Shown: piece by piece, positions 1 to 7,529 of the stretch
Position numbering within the stretch: position 1 is the first letter of the stretch
Layout: each line of letters opens with the position of its first letter
Assembly (NCBI GenBank): GCA_027080405.1
Contig: JALWSL010000567.1
Span: 1-14,647 of the forward strand
Reading direction: 5' to 3'
Length of the DNA stretch: 14,647 bases
Source: Planctomycetaceae bacterium
Lineage (GTDB): Bacteria > Planctomycetota > Planctomycetia > Planctomycetales > Planctomycetaceae
Program-made: the position numbers and the translations under genes
The notes under the pieces: generated by a model
The model's input: the letters and a program-made list of their open reading frames with translations, nothing else
What the model was told of the DNA's origin: nothing
Database searches by the model: none

Positions 1-2142
1 TTTCTTTTTCAGAAAATCGCCACCATCCAGAAAGTACGTGTCGCGATATTCGTCTGTCCGTTCCATCATGACCAATTGCATGGTTCCTTCAGGGTGCAGT
101 TTCCACAATCGGGCAATCTTCTCGTTCTCCGTTTTCCAGCGTGGTACGGTCGTTCGCCAATAGGAAAAGACCGTATTGTTCTGCTGTTCGGTTCTCTTTT
201 CAGAAGGGATTTCGAATATTTTTCTGACTGTTGCCGGAACGGGGTCGGCAACCACATCCTTCCGATCAGTAACAGAAATTCGAAACCGTCCCAGATTCAG
301 CGTTTGATTATCGTTACTGTTCCAACCGCCGTGCATTTGCACCAGATGAAATTCGAGGCGTGTTCCTTCAGGAAATGCGAAGTTTTTTTCCGCCACAAAA
401 ACGGCTTTTCGCGATTGGTTCCTCAATACCGGCCCGGCATCAATTCCCCATGCCGTTTTATTATCGTTATCGACAGCAAACGAAACGGGGCCGATAATCC
501 CGGTCGTTCCATCAGCCGCCATGTAAAGATCGGGCGAGAGATGCCGCGGTTGATTGCCGTAATCGGCAGTGACCTTTACAAATTTCACCAGCTGTTTTTT
601 ATCGGGCGTTTTTGCACTGGAAACATACAGCTTGAATTCGGACAGGGCGAGCATTCCATTCAATCCACGCCCCGGTCCATTGGCTGGAAGACGCGGATCA
701 ACCAGCAATTCCAATCGAATGGCGTTCATTTTTTTATCATCGACCGTGACAGCGAATTGCCCCGTGAAACGGGAAGGAGCATACCCCTGCGAAAGGATCG
801 AACCGTCTGACTGGGTATAGTAACGCTGGGAATTGCTTCCGGTCGAATTTTTGACAGCCAATACTTTCCATGCTGGCTGATCATTTTTCACGCTCTGTTC
901 CCATTGTCGCATCCGTTGACGCCAATCGGGAAGATCCTGTTTCATCTTTGCTTCAATTTCGCGAATCTGCCCGTTGATGCCGGCAATTTGCAACTCTTCC
1001 TCGGGCGAATAGACGATTGTGTTATGCTCATAGCCGTTATTGATGAAGGCGAACATTCGATAATATTCGGTTTGCGTGATCGGATCGTATTTGTGGGAAT
1101 GGCACTGACAACATTGAATCGTCAAGCCCAGAATGCTCTTCCCGATCGCGTCCATGCGGTCGAACATCGCCTCCATGCGGAATTGTTCCGGATCAACTCC
1201 GCCTTCTTCATTAAGCATCGAATTCCGCAAAAAACCGGTCGCAATAATCTGGTCCTGTGTTGGATGTTCGAGCATATCTCCGGCGAGTTGCTCAATCAGA
1301 AACTGATTGTAGGGCAAATCCCTGTTAAGTGAACGAACCACCCAGTCGCGGTAATTCCAGACAAAACGCGGTTTATCCTTTTCGAAGCCGTCGGAATCGG
1401 AGTAGCGGGCCGCATCGAGCCAATGCCTGGCCCATTTTTCACCATAGTGGGGCGAGTTCAACAGCTCCTCAACTTTCTTCTCGTACGCATGACCGCTGGT
1501 ATCTTTCATGTACTGGTCGATTTCACGCACAGAGGGCAGCAGGCCGGTCAAATCGAGATATAACCGACGCAGCAGTTTCAATTTATCTGCCTTGGCAGCG
1601 GGCGACAAACCGTTCTCTTCCAACTTGTGGAGCACAAACGCATCAATCGGATTTTGCACCCACTGCTCATTTTTAACTTGAGGAAGAGCGGGACGGGCGG
1701 GCGGAACGAACGCCCAATGCTGAGACCAATTCGCTCCTTCGGCAATCCACCGGCGTATCAATTCTTTCTGTTCGGCGGAAAGTTTCTTTCCGGAATCAGC
1801 CGGGGGCATCTGCAAGTCCGGATCGTCTGTCACAATTCGTTCGTAAACAAGAGATTGCTCAGGCTTACCCGGAACAATTGGTATCCCGCCTTCTGCAACG
1901 GGAGAAAACAGACTGCTTTTGACATCCAGACGAAGATCAGCTTCGCGATCTTCTTCAGCCGGGCCATGACAATGAAAACAGGCATCAGAAAGCAAAGGGC
2001 GAATTTGCAGGGCAAAATCAACAGGCCGCTTCTCTCCCGCCTTTTCTCCCGCACAGATTTCCTGGCCCGATAACGGCAGGATCAACAGGACAGAAACAAG
2101 AAGAGCAAAACGAAACATGGTTTTCGCGCAGGAAGCAGGCAT
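1..2142 (-). CDS. PSCyt1/DUF1549/DUF1553 planctomycete cytochrome protein (3' end missing)
   Basis: The frame is open from the window edge to an ATG at 2140-2142 (minus strand), giving 714 residues without the C-terminus. I chose this start because GGAG lies 6 nt upstream; the in-frame ATG at 2116-2118 has no ribosome site. The N-terminus (K8, R11, then a hydrophobic run to about 26) looks like a signal peptide, so the protein is probably exported. Domains in order: planctomycete cytochrome c (PSCyt1) with a CFHCH heme motif at 55-59 and a possible axial Met112 in LQMPP; DUF1549 at about 165-375, with a second CxxCH (CCQCH) at 344-348 followed by SHKYDP; a beta-rich segment at about 425-625 of the kind often found between these domains; and the start of DUF1553 from about 685 (LVMMER). 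Such proteins usually run to about 1000 residues. Their function is not established; extracellular redox chemistry on polysaccharides has been suggested. The family call is firm, the role is not. Confidence 0.93.
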   Translation of the reverse strand, partial: MPASCAKTMFRFALLVSVLLILPLSGQEICAGEKAGEKRPVDFALQIRPLLSDACFHCHGPAEEDREADLRLDVKSSLFSPVAEGGIPIVPGKPEQSLVYERIVTDDPDLQMPPADSGKKLSAEQKELIRRWIAEGANWSQHWAFVPPARPALPQVKNEQWVQNPIDAFVLHKLEENGLSPAAKADKLKLLRRLYLDLTGLLPSVREIDQYMKDTSGHAYEKKVEELLNSPHYGEKWARHWLDAARYSDSDGFEKDKPRFVWNYRDWVVRSLNRDLPYNQFLIEQLAGDMLEHPTQDQIIATGFLRNSMLNEEGGVDPEQFRMEAMFDRMDAIGKSILGLTIQCCQCHSHKYDPITQTEYYRMFAFINNGYEHNTIVYSPEEELQIAGINGQIREIEAKMKQDLPDWRQRMRQWEQSVKNDQPAWKVLAVKNSTGSNSQRYYTQSDGSILSQGYAPSRFTGQFAVTVDDKKMNAIRLELLVDPRLPANGPGRGLNGMLALSEFKLYVSSAKTPDKKQLVKFVKVTADYGNQPRHLSPDLYMAADGTTGIIGPVSFAVDNDNKTAWGIDAGPVLRNQSRKAVFVAEKNFAFPEGTRLEFHLVQMHGGWNSNDNQTLNLGRFRISVTDRKDVVADPVPATVRKIFEIPSEKRTEQQNNTVFSYWRTTVPRWKTENEKIARLWKLHPEGTMQLVMMERTDEYRDTYFLDGGDFLKKK

Positions 2143-2230
2143 ACGAAACTCCGTCTTATCGGAATTCAACAACCACCGCTCCCTTCATTCCACCGGAAGG
2201 CTCAAGCTGGCAAGCTGATGGACAAAACCA

Positions 2231-2245
2231 GATTGAAATTCAATC
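2231..2245. repeat. 15-bp palindrome GATTGAA-A-TTCAATC
   Basis: Two perfect 7-bp arms face each other around one central base, 88 bp upstream of the chosen start of the cytochrome gene. The one-base centre makes a transcribed hairpin unlikely and a dimeric repressor or activator site more likely. No regulator is encoded nearby, and a palindrome of this size can occur by chance. Confidence 0.4.
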
Positions 2246-2527
2246 CCGAAATGCGAAGCGGTTACGGGGAAGCGCCGATCCTCCAACCTTATCGAAGGGG
2301 GGTAGCCGAGCAATGACCCGGCAGGCAGGTACATCTATTCTAATAAGCATTTGAAGACAATCAAGAGGAGAATGTCGAAGATATGGCTTCTGCAGTTCTG
2401 CGGAATCATTGAGAAACCGAGAAGTGAGCACCGCTTTTTTCACCAATAATCACATCTCTGAATTCTCCCGGATATCTCTTGTTTCTGGATGTCCCTCGAT
2501 CAATGACGCAACAGGAACTCTGAGCCA

Positions 2528-2556
2528 TTGACAGCGTCTGTTTCATTGGTGATACT
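2528..2556 (+). promoter_or_regulatory. Sigma70-type promoter of the amidohydrolase operon
   Basis: A perfect -35 box TTGACA (2528-2533) is followed after exactly 17 bp by GATACT (2551-2556), which matches four of six -10 positions. Transcription would begin near 2563, leaving a leader of about 60 nt before the ATG at 2626 with its AAGGAGG ribosome site. Box match, spacing and placement agree, so this is the best-supported promoter in the window. Confidence 0.65.
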
Positions 2557-2564
2557 GGGTATCA
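2550..2564. promoter_or_regulatory. Candidate operator TGATAC-TGG-GTATCA over the -10 box
   Basis: Perfect 6-bp arms around a 3-bp centre cover the predicted -10 box and the likely start point. A repressor bound here would block RNA polymerase, which would suit an inducible catabolic operon. No regulator gene lies in the window, so the role is inferred from position only. Confidence 0.4.
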
Positions 2565-2625
2565 GACATTTCGGGGGTTATTTCTTCAATATAAATCACT
2601 CAGGGAGAAGGAGGGGGAGCAGGTC

Positions 2626-3573
2626 ATGTCCTCTCGGAAAAAAAGGACTCTGTCTCGGCGTGAATTTGGCGCGTTGGCTGTTGCCGGTGCGGTTTCTCTG
2701 ACTGCCGGTTCTCCTGCGAATGCCGGCAACTCAAAAAGGCCCGGCTGGATCGATGCTCACGTCCATGTCTGGACGCCGGATACCAAACGCTATCCGCTGG
2801 ATAAAAATTTCACCGTGAAAGACATGCAGCCCAAAAGCTTCACTCCAGAGGAGTTGTTCGCCCATTGCAAACCTTCCGGCGTTGAACGTGTTGTGCTTAT
2901 CCAAATGAGTTTTTATCGCTTCGATAACAGTTATATGCTGGACATGATTGCGAAGTACCCGGGCGTTTTTTCCGGAGTGGGAATTGTGGATCATCGTCGC
3001 AACGATGTTTCCTGCAAGATGAAGCAATTGGCGGAAAAAGGTGTGCGCGGTTTTCGGATTCATTCCCACGGGGATGATGCCAAAAACTGGGTGGATGACG
3101 AAGGGATGGCGAACTTGTGGAAAGCGGCCCGCGAACAGAACCCGGCTGTTTGTCCGTTGATCAATCCGCAGGATGTCAAATATATCGATGCCCTGTGCCA
3201 GAAATTTCCGGGTACCAAAGTTGTGATTGATCACTTTGCCCGAATCGGTTTGAGCGGAAAATTCGAGAAAGGCCCACTCGATGCCCTTTGCAGATTGGCC
3301 CGGTTCCCGACAACGTACGTGAAGACATCCGCCTTTTATGCACTCGGGAAGAAAAAGGCTCCCTATCTCGATTTAATTCCGTTGATCAAACGTGTTTATG
3401 AAGCATACGGTCCCCAACGGTTGATGTGGGCCAGTGACTGTCCGTATCAGGTGCAGGGAAATTACAGTTATGATCCCGCCATCGCGTTGATTCGCGACAG
3501 GATTGATTTTCTCAGCGAGGCCGACAGGCAGGAAATGCTGCGCGGCACCGCGGAACGTCTCTTTTTTGCTTAG
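2626..3573 (+). CDS. Tat-exported amidohydrolase, sugar/dicarboxylate lactonase-like (COG3618)
   Basis: A 315-residue protein of the amidohydrolase-2 family, whose members include 2-pyrone-4,6-dicarboxylate lactonase and L-rhamnono- or L-fucono-lactonases that hydrolyse lactone rings. The N-terminus carries a twin-arginine signal (SRREF at 10-14), a hydrophobic stretch and an ANA site ending at residue 33, so it is probably exported folded to the periplasm. The TIM barrel begins with WIDAHVHVW (metal-type HxH, H45/H47); H203 in VIDHFAR and D271 in WASDCPY are the later conserved residues. The mature length of about 280 is normal for the family. The start is fixed by AAGGAGG 11 nt upstream. 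It is the first gene after the promoter at 2528 and probably shares regulation with the two genes that follow, though the 173-base gap to the next could hide a second start. The substrate is unknown. Confidence 0.88.
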   Translation: MSSRKKRTLSRREFGALAVAGAVSLTAGSPANAGNSKRPGWIDAHVHVWTPDTKRYPLDKNFTVKDMQPKSFTPEELFAHCKPSGVERVVLIQMSFYRFDNSYMLDMIAKYPGVFSGVGIVDHRRNDVSCKMKQLAEKGVRGFRIHSHGDDAKNWVDDEGMANLWKAAREQNPAVCPLINPQDVKYIDALCQKFPGTKVVIDHFARIGLSGKFEKGPLDALCRLARFPTTYVKTSAFYALGKKKAPYLDLIPLIKRVYEAYGPQRLMWASDCPYQVQGNYSYDPAIALIRDRIDFLSEADRQEMLRGTAERLFFA

Positions 3574-3584
3574 CGTTTAGCCGG

Positions 3585-3611
3585 AGATGGCAGTGATGGC
3601 AGAGATGGCGG
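3585..3611. repeat. Three 9-bp tandem repeats just after a stop codon
   Basis: AGATGGCAG, TGATGGCAG and AGATGGCGG stand head to tail, 11 bases after the amidohydrolase stop. The units differ by one or two bases. The core GAGATGGCA also appears in the tandem duplication at the accD stop (11727-11750). The rest of the 3574-3746 gap shows no terminator and no convincing promoter. Confidence 0.7.
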
Positions 3612-3746
3612 TCATTGGCGTATCATGTTTTGTGGCATCCCGCAGATAATAAACGCTCAGGAGCACTCATCATCAATTCATCAGTAATACATCAATTCGG
3701 AAGTTTGTCACTGGTTTTTGACCTTCAGTCCTGAAAGAGCCACGTC

Positions 3747-4508
3747 ATGAATCTGGCTGAAATGACCTGGAAAGAGGTCGATTCCCTTTCCCGCGATACC
3801 CCGGTTGTTTTTCCGATTGCCGCTTGTGAACAGCATGGGCTGCACATGCCTCTGTTTACGGATAGCCTGCTGTTGGGAGAATTGATGCGGCGGGTTCAGG
3901 AAAGACCGCTTGCCGAACGGCTACTGTTCGCGCCTCTGCAATGGTTCGGTAATTCGCATCATCACCTGGGGATGCCGGGCACGCTTTCAGCCGAACCGAG
4001 GTTGTATCTCGATCTACTGAAAAATCTGGTGGAATGTTTTTTGGCCCATCGATTTACCCGATTCGTGTTTATTAATGGTCATGGAGGGAACGCAACACCC
4101 TTTCAGCAGGCATTGTTTGAATTGCGTCAACAGTATCGCAATCGGAATGACCTGTTGCTGCTTGGGCTGACGTACTGGGATTCCGCTTTGCCGAACGATT
4201 CACGTTCCGACTACGTTCAAAATCGAATGGGGCACGCCGGGGAATGGGAAACCTCGATGATGTTGCGTATCCGTCCGGAGTTGGTCAAAGCAGAACTCGA
4301 AGATGTCCCGGAAGTTCCCTTCGGAACCGGAGGAGCCCCCGGGTATCGCGGTTGGACAATGACCGACTGCAGCGAACCGGGGCACATCGGGACCCCCTCG
4401 GCTGCGTCTGCTGAAAAAGGAGAATCGCTTTTCGCCTGTTTTGCCGATGGTGTTGAGCGTTATCTACAACGAGTCATCGACTGGAACGGCGAAAAATGGA
4501 ATCTCTGA
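3747..4508 (+). CDS. Creatininase-family metal-dependent amidohydrolase
   Basis: A 253-residue cytoplasmic protein of normal length for the creatininase family (PF02633), which holds creatininase, FAPy deformylase-like enzymes and the mycofactocin peptidase MftE; members cleave cyclic or linear amide bonds with a dinuclear metal centre. The motifs are present in order: ACEQHGLHMPLFTD (E28, H30, D39 as likely ligands), NSHHHLGMPGT (70-79), NGHGGN (110-115, H112) and GHAGEWETS (162-170, probably E166). No signal peptide is seen. The ribosome site is weak (AAGAG about 10 nt upstream). The stop codon lies inside the next gene, so the two are likely translated together. Next to a lactonase-like enzyme and a transporter, a role in ring opening of an imported amide or lactam is plausible, but creatinine itself is not implied. 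Confidence 0.9.
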   Translation: MNLAEMTWKEVDSLSRDTPVVFPIAACEQHGLHMPLFTDSLLLGELMRRVQERPLAERLLFAPLQWFGNSHHHLGMPGTLSAEPRLYLDLLKNLVECFLAHRFTRFVFINGHGGNATPFQQALFELRQQYRNRNDLLLLGLTYWDSALPNDSRSDYVQNRMGHAGEWETSMMLRIRPELVKAELEDVPEVPFGTGGAPGYRGWTMTDCSEPGHIGTPSAASAEKGESLFACFADGVERYLQRVIDWNGEKWNL

Positions 4509-5848
4509 ACAACAATGAAGGCCGGGCTTCAAAATGGCCCTGGATTATCTGCGCCGTTCTGCTGCTGGCAACGATGCTGAATTACATGGACCGCCAGGCT
4601 CTCGCTGTGACACTGCCCATCCTCAAAAAGAATTTCAGTCTGGGGGAAGCACGCATCGGAATGGTCGAAGGCTATTTCGGATATGCCTTTGCGTTCGGTT
4701 CCATCTTTTTCGGCCTGATCGCCGATCGATTCGGCCCACGTTTTGTTTATCCGATTGTCATTACCGGCTGGTCATTGGCAGGACTGGCAACCGCCTTTGC
4801 AGGAAGTGAATGGGTAAAAGCAACACTTGAATCGCCTGCCGATCCTCCAGGAACAGCCGTGTTTCGCTGGCTGTTGATGTGCCGCATTCTGCTCGGTGTT
4901 TTCGAAGCGGGACATTGGCCCTGTGCACTGCTGACGGTTCGCGCGGTTCTTTCTCCCAAAGACCGCACATTGGGGAACAGTATTTTACAAAGTGGTGCCT
5001 CTCTGGGGGCGATCATCGTGCCACTTTATATCGCGGCGGCTGAACGAGCCGGTCAAACATGGGAATTTCCATTCTGGTCGATCGGACTGGCTGGTTTGGT
5101 CTGGGTTCCGGTCTGGTTTCTCCTGATCGGACGCCGGGATCTTTCCGCTTCTCTGGATGACGAGGAAGAATTGCCTGTCCAGCCAGTCGGGGAAGAAACA
5201 GGACCGGAAGAATTGACCGAAATTCCTGCCTCGAGCGATTTGCCAGAAAAACCGTCCGATCTGATTCTGCGCATCATCACGCTGGCGATTGTGATTGCGA
5301 TGTTGACTGTCAGTTGGCAGTTTTTACGCGCCTGGCTGGGGATGTTTCTGGAGGACTATCACGGCTATTCGAAAGATGCGACACGCGGTTTGATGTCGGG
5401 CTACTTCATCGCGGCTGATATCGGTTGTATTCTTTCCGGTGTTCTGACCTCTGCCCTCGTCTTTCGCGGGCTGAAAGTACATAGCGCTCGAAAAGTCGGG
5501 TTTGCGGTCTTCACTTTGCTGACCGCCTCGGCTGCCCTGATTCCGTTTGTGGGAGATGGCCTGTTGATGATTGTGCTGCTCTACACCGCAGCGGGAGGGA
5601 TATTGGGACTGCACCCCTTCTATTATTCGTTGGCACAGGAACTTTCCGAGAAGAAAATGGGAATTCTTTCCGGTCTGCTGGCTGCTTTTGCGTGGGTCGT
5701 TGCCAGCACGAATCAGATCTATCTGGGGCGTTACATCGAAGCAAACAGCAGCTACAAACTCGGCCTGATTATCGTCGGCCTGGCCCCCGTGATTGGACTG
5801 ATTGCCTTGTTGACTCTCTGGCCCTCAAAAAAACAAGACCAGCCGTGA
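4496..5848 (+). CDS. MFS transporter, anion:cation symporter-like
   Basis: A 450-residue inner-membrane carrier with about 12 hydrophobic segments. The N-terminal helix carries NYMDRQ (29-34), as in hexuronate and other organic-anion symporters (ACS family), and GLIADRFGPR (73-82) is the loop 2-3 MFS signature. RILLGVFEAGHWP (130-142) matches the conserved block of ACS carriers. A charged cytoplasmic loop rich in Glu and Asp spans about 212-258 between the two six-helix halves; it is highly acidic, which is somewhat unusual. The gene starts 13 bp inside the creatininase-family gene with no clear ribosome site, pointing to translational coupling. An organic acid or related anion is the likely cargo; the substrate cannot be read from sequence. 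No clear terminator follows. Confidence 0.9.
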   Translation: MESLNNNEGRASKWPWIICAVLLLATMLNYMDRQALAVTLPILKKNFSLGEARIGMVEGYFGYAFAFGSIFFGLIADRFGPRFVYPIVITGWSLAGLATAFAGSEWVKATLESPADPPGTAVFRWLLMCRILLGVFEAGHWPCALLTVRAVLSPKDRTLGNSILQSGASLGAIIVPLYIAAAERAGQTWEFPFWSIGLAGLVWVPVWFLLIGRRDLSASLDDEEELPVQPVGEETGPEELTEIPASSDLPEKPSDLILRIITLAIVIAMLTVSWQFLRAWLGMFLEDYHGYSKDATRGLMSGYFIAADIGCILSGVLTSALVFRGLKVHSARKVGFAVFTLLTASAALIPFVGDGLLMIVLLYTAAGGILGLHPFYYSLAQELSEKKMGILSGLLAAFAWVVASTNQIYLGRYIEANSSYKLGLIIVGLAPVIGLIALLTLWPSKKQDQP

Positions 5849-5926
5849 CAGGTTCAGCAGGCCGGGCAGCTGTTGACGCTCAATTGAAACCTCGTGTCTT
5901 GTTCTCTCTTTGTTAGATTTCCTTGT

Positions 5927-5955
5927 TTGATCGCCATTTCATTGAAATGGATATT
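5927..5955 (+). promoter_or_regulatory. Possible promoter with a palindromic spacer
   Basis: TTGATC (5927-5932) and GATATT (5950-5955) each match four of six consensus bases and are 17 bp apart. The spacer is almost wholly an inverted repeat, CCATTTC-ATT-GAAATGG (5934-5950), which overlaps the first base of the -10 box. A dimeric regulator could bind between the boxes. Transcription would leave a leader of about 150 nt before the lipoprotein gene. The promoter match is moderate. Confidence 0.4.
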
Positions 5956-6016
5956 TCCAGCTGCGCCCCGACCAGCACCGACTCAGCCAAACTCAAGCCT
6001 GAAGGTGGACTTTCTC

Positions 6017-6076
6017 GTCTGATATCAATACGATGTTGGTGTAAGAATGAGGCTGTATCAGACCGGGAAGTCTGAT
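6017..6076 (+). promoter_or_regulatory. Leader with three alternating copies of GTCTGAT
   Basis: GTCTGATA (6017-6024) can pair with TATCAGAC (6056-6063) across a 31-nt loop. The same TATCAGAC can instead pair with GTCTGAT (6070-6076), giving a 7-bp stem with a 6-nt loop. The two stems exclude each other, as in attenuators, or the three copies may be protein sites in DNA. It lies 37 nt upstream of the lipoprotein start; its ribosome site GGAGAGG (6099-6105) is outside both stems. No known riboswitch was recognised. Confidence 0.35.
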
Positions 6077-6113
6077 GTTAATTCAATGAGCTCAAAATGG
6101 AGAGGTTTACCCC

Positions 6114-7394
6114 ATGAATTTGGTATTCATGCAATGTGAGAGTCGTGCCCTGTCAGCCCTGCTGGCGCTGTTGATGGGTGTATCTGTTATCGGTTGTAGC
6201 GGCGATAAGTCCTCACCGGATTCCGCAGCGAAAACGGCCCCTGAAGGTGCTGCAGCGACAGCTCCTGAAACGAAAGAAACGGCAGATGCTCCGAAATCAC
6301 CGGAAGCAGCCGCTCCGGAAGCAGCCACTTCGCAGGCAAACAAGGAGATGAAAAAAGAGGCGGCACCGGCTTCAACCAAAACGGAACCGAAACCGGAACC
6401 AAAGAAAACGTCCCCTCCCACACCTGCTCCAGGTACAAGCAAAACTCCAACAACGGGTTCGTCAAATCTGAAACCGGAAGTGGCGGTTCAGGCCTGGTTT
6501 GAAGGTCTGGCAAAAGGCCCCACTTCCGTCTGGGACGCGTTTCCTGCCAGTTATCAAAAAGATATCAATGATCTGGTTCACCTGTTTTCAGAGAATATGG
6601 ACGACGAAGTGTGGAACCGTAGTGTTGGGGCCATCAAAAAAGTGTCATCCATTCTGAAGGCGAAAAAAGATATTCTGCTTGACCCCGATTATCTGGCCAG
6701 CCTGAAAATGGAGAAGAAAGAGGCGGAAGAGGCTTTCGATCACATCGTCGGACTGCTTGATACATTGACCGCCAGCGATATCTCCAGTCTGGAAAAAATG
6801 AAAAAGTTTGAGGGAGGGAAATTCCTGGAAACAACGGGAGCCGCGTTTTTTGCCCATATTGAACCATTGGCCGACTTGGCGAGTGCGAAGCAGGGAAAAG
6901 AAGCGAAATTGAGCGACATCGCCGACACCAAAGTTACACTTGTCGAGACCAATGGTGACACCGCCCTGTTGAAAATCGAGGTTCCTGGTAAAAAACCAAA
7001 GGAACAGGAGTTTGTCAAAGTAGAAGGTAAATGGATTCCAGTTGATATCAAACCGGATAAATGGAAAGAACAGGTGGAAAAGGCCCGGAAAGATATTGCC
7101 AAGCTGGCCCCTCAGATGAAGGAGAACAAGGACTCCGCTTTGCAGACACTTGCCATGCTTGATGGCTTCCTCGGCAAGCTCGAAAAAGTGGAGACAAAAG
7201 AAGAGTTGCAGGCAGAAGTTTTTGCAGCCATGGCGCCGTTCATGCAGATGATCCAACAACTGAAACCGGGCGCGCCGTCAACGGCACCCCCCAAGGCTAG
7301 CCCAACTCCACCAAAAGAAACAGCCCCGAAAGCGGCCGGAGAGAAAAAACCGGCTGCAACCGGAAAGCCTGCCCCACCTGAAAAGAAAAAGTAA
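6114..7394 (+). CDS. Lipoprotein of unknown function with low-complexity linkers
   Basis: A 426-residue protein that I do not recognise beyond its architecture. Residues 11-27 form a lipoprotein signal ending in VIGC, with C28 as the lipidation site followed by Ser, which favours release from the inner membrane. Residues 30-115 are a Pro/Ala/Glu/Lys/Thr-rich tether. The folded part, about 120-390, looks mostly helical with a beta segment at about 275-315 (KVTLVETNGDTALLKIEV, then a charged turn and WIPVDI), reminiscent of DUF4878-like lipoproteins, but this is only a resemblance. The C-terminus (about 391-426) is again Pro/Lys/Ala-rich and ends in KKK. Such tails are common in planctomycete surface proteins. 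GGAGAGG 8 nt upstream fixes the start. The gene has its own upstream region and a strong terminator, so it is probably transcribed alone. Confidence 0.8.
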   Translation: MNLVFMQCESRALSALLALLMGVSVIGCSGDKSSPDSAAKTAPEGAAATAPETKETADAPKSPEAAAPEAATSQANKEMKKEAAPASTKTEPKPEPKKTSPPTPAPGTSKTPTTGSSNLKPEVAVQAWFEGLAKGPTSVWDAFPASYQKDINDLVHLFSENMDDEVWNRSVGAIKKVSSILKAKKDILLDPDYLASLKMEKKEAEEAFDHIVGLLDTLTASDISSLEKMKKFEGGKFLETTGAAFFAHIEPLADLASAKQGKEAKLSDIADTKVTLVETNGDTALLKIEVPGKKPKEQEFVKVEGKWIPVDIKPDKWKEQVEKARKDIAKLAPQMKENKDSALQTLAMLDGFLGKLEKVETKEELQAEVFAAMAPFMQMIQQLKPGAPSTAPPKASPTPPKETAPKAAGEKKPAATGKPAPPEKKK

Positions 7395-7438
7395 GTCACA
7401 CCGAAGTGGCATTAACAGAAATATTTCTGTAGACTCGG

Positions 7439-7481
7439 AAGAACGTCTTTTCACATTCATGGAAAGGACGTTCTTTTTGTT
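7439..7481 (+). terminator. Rho-independent terminator after the lipoprotein gene
   Basis: Left arm 7440-7452 (AGAACGTCTTTTC) pairs with right arm 7462-7474 (GAAAGGACGTTCT) in a 13-bp stem with one U-G pair; one more A-T pair extends it at 7439/7475. The loop is 9 nt. The stem runs straight into TTTTTGTT (7474-7481). It lies 45 bases after the lipoprotein stop and 49 bases before the next start. Confidence 0.87.
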
Positions 7482-7529
7482 ATTGTGGTGCAATAAATTC
7501 ATTTCCCCAGTAAATAGGAAGCATCGATC

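Larger units (their letters stand above)
2143..2625. other. Divergent intergenic region, no gene
   Basis: These 483 bases separate the minus-strand cytochrome gene from the plus-strand amidohydrolase. I see no convincing coding frame. The region holds a good plus-strand promoter with an overlapping inverted repeat (listed separately) and a 15-bp palindrome nearer the cytochrome gene. No convincing minus-strand -35/-10 pair was found for the cytochrome gene. A strong ribosome site, AAGGAGG at 2608-2614, serves the ATG at 2626. Confidence 0.6.

Noticed and set aside
76..2073. Plus-strand open frames (for example 76-810, 904-1332, 1627-2073) opposite the cytochrome gene
   Set aside because: They lie antisense to a continuous minus-strand frame with clear PSCyt1 and DUF1549 motifs and have no recognisable domain.
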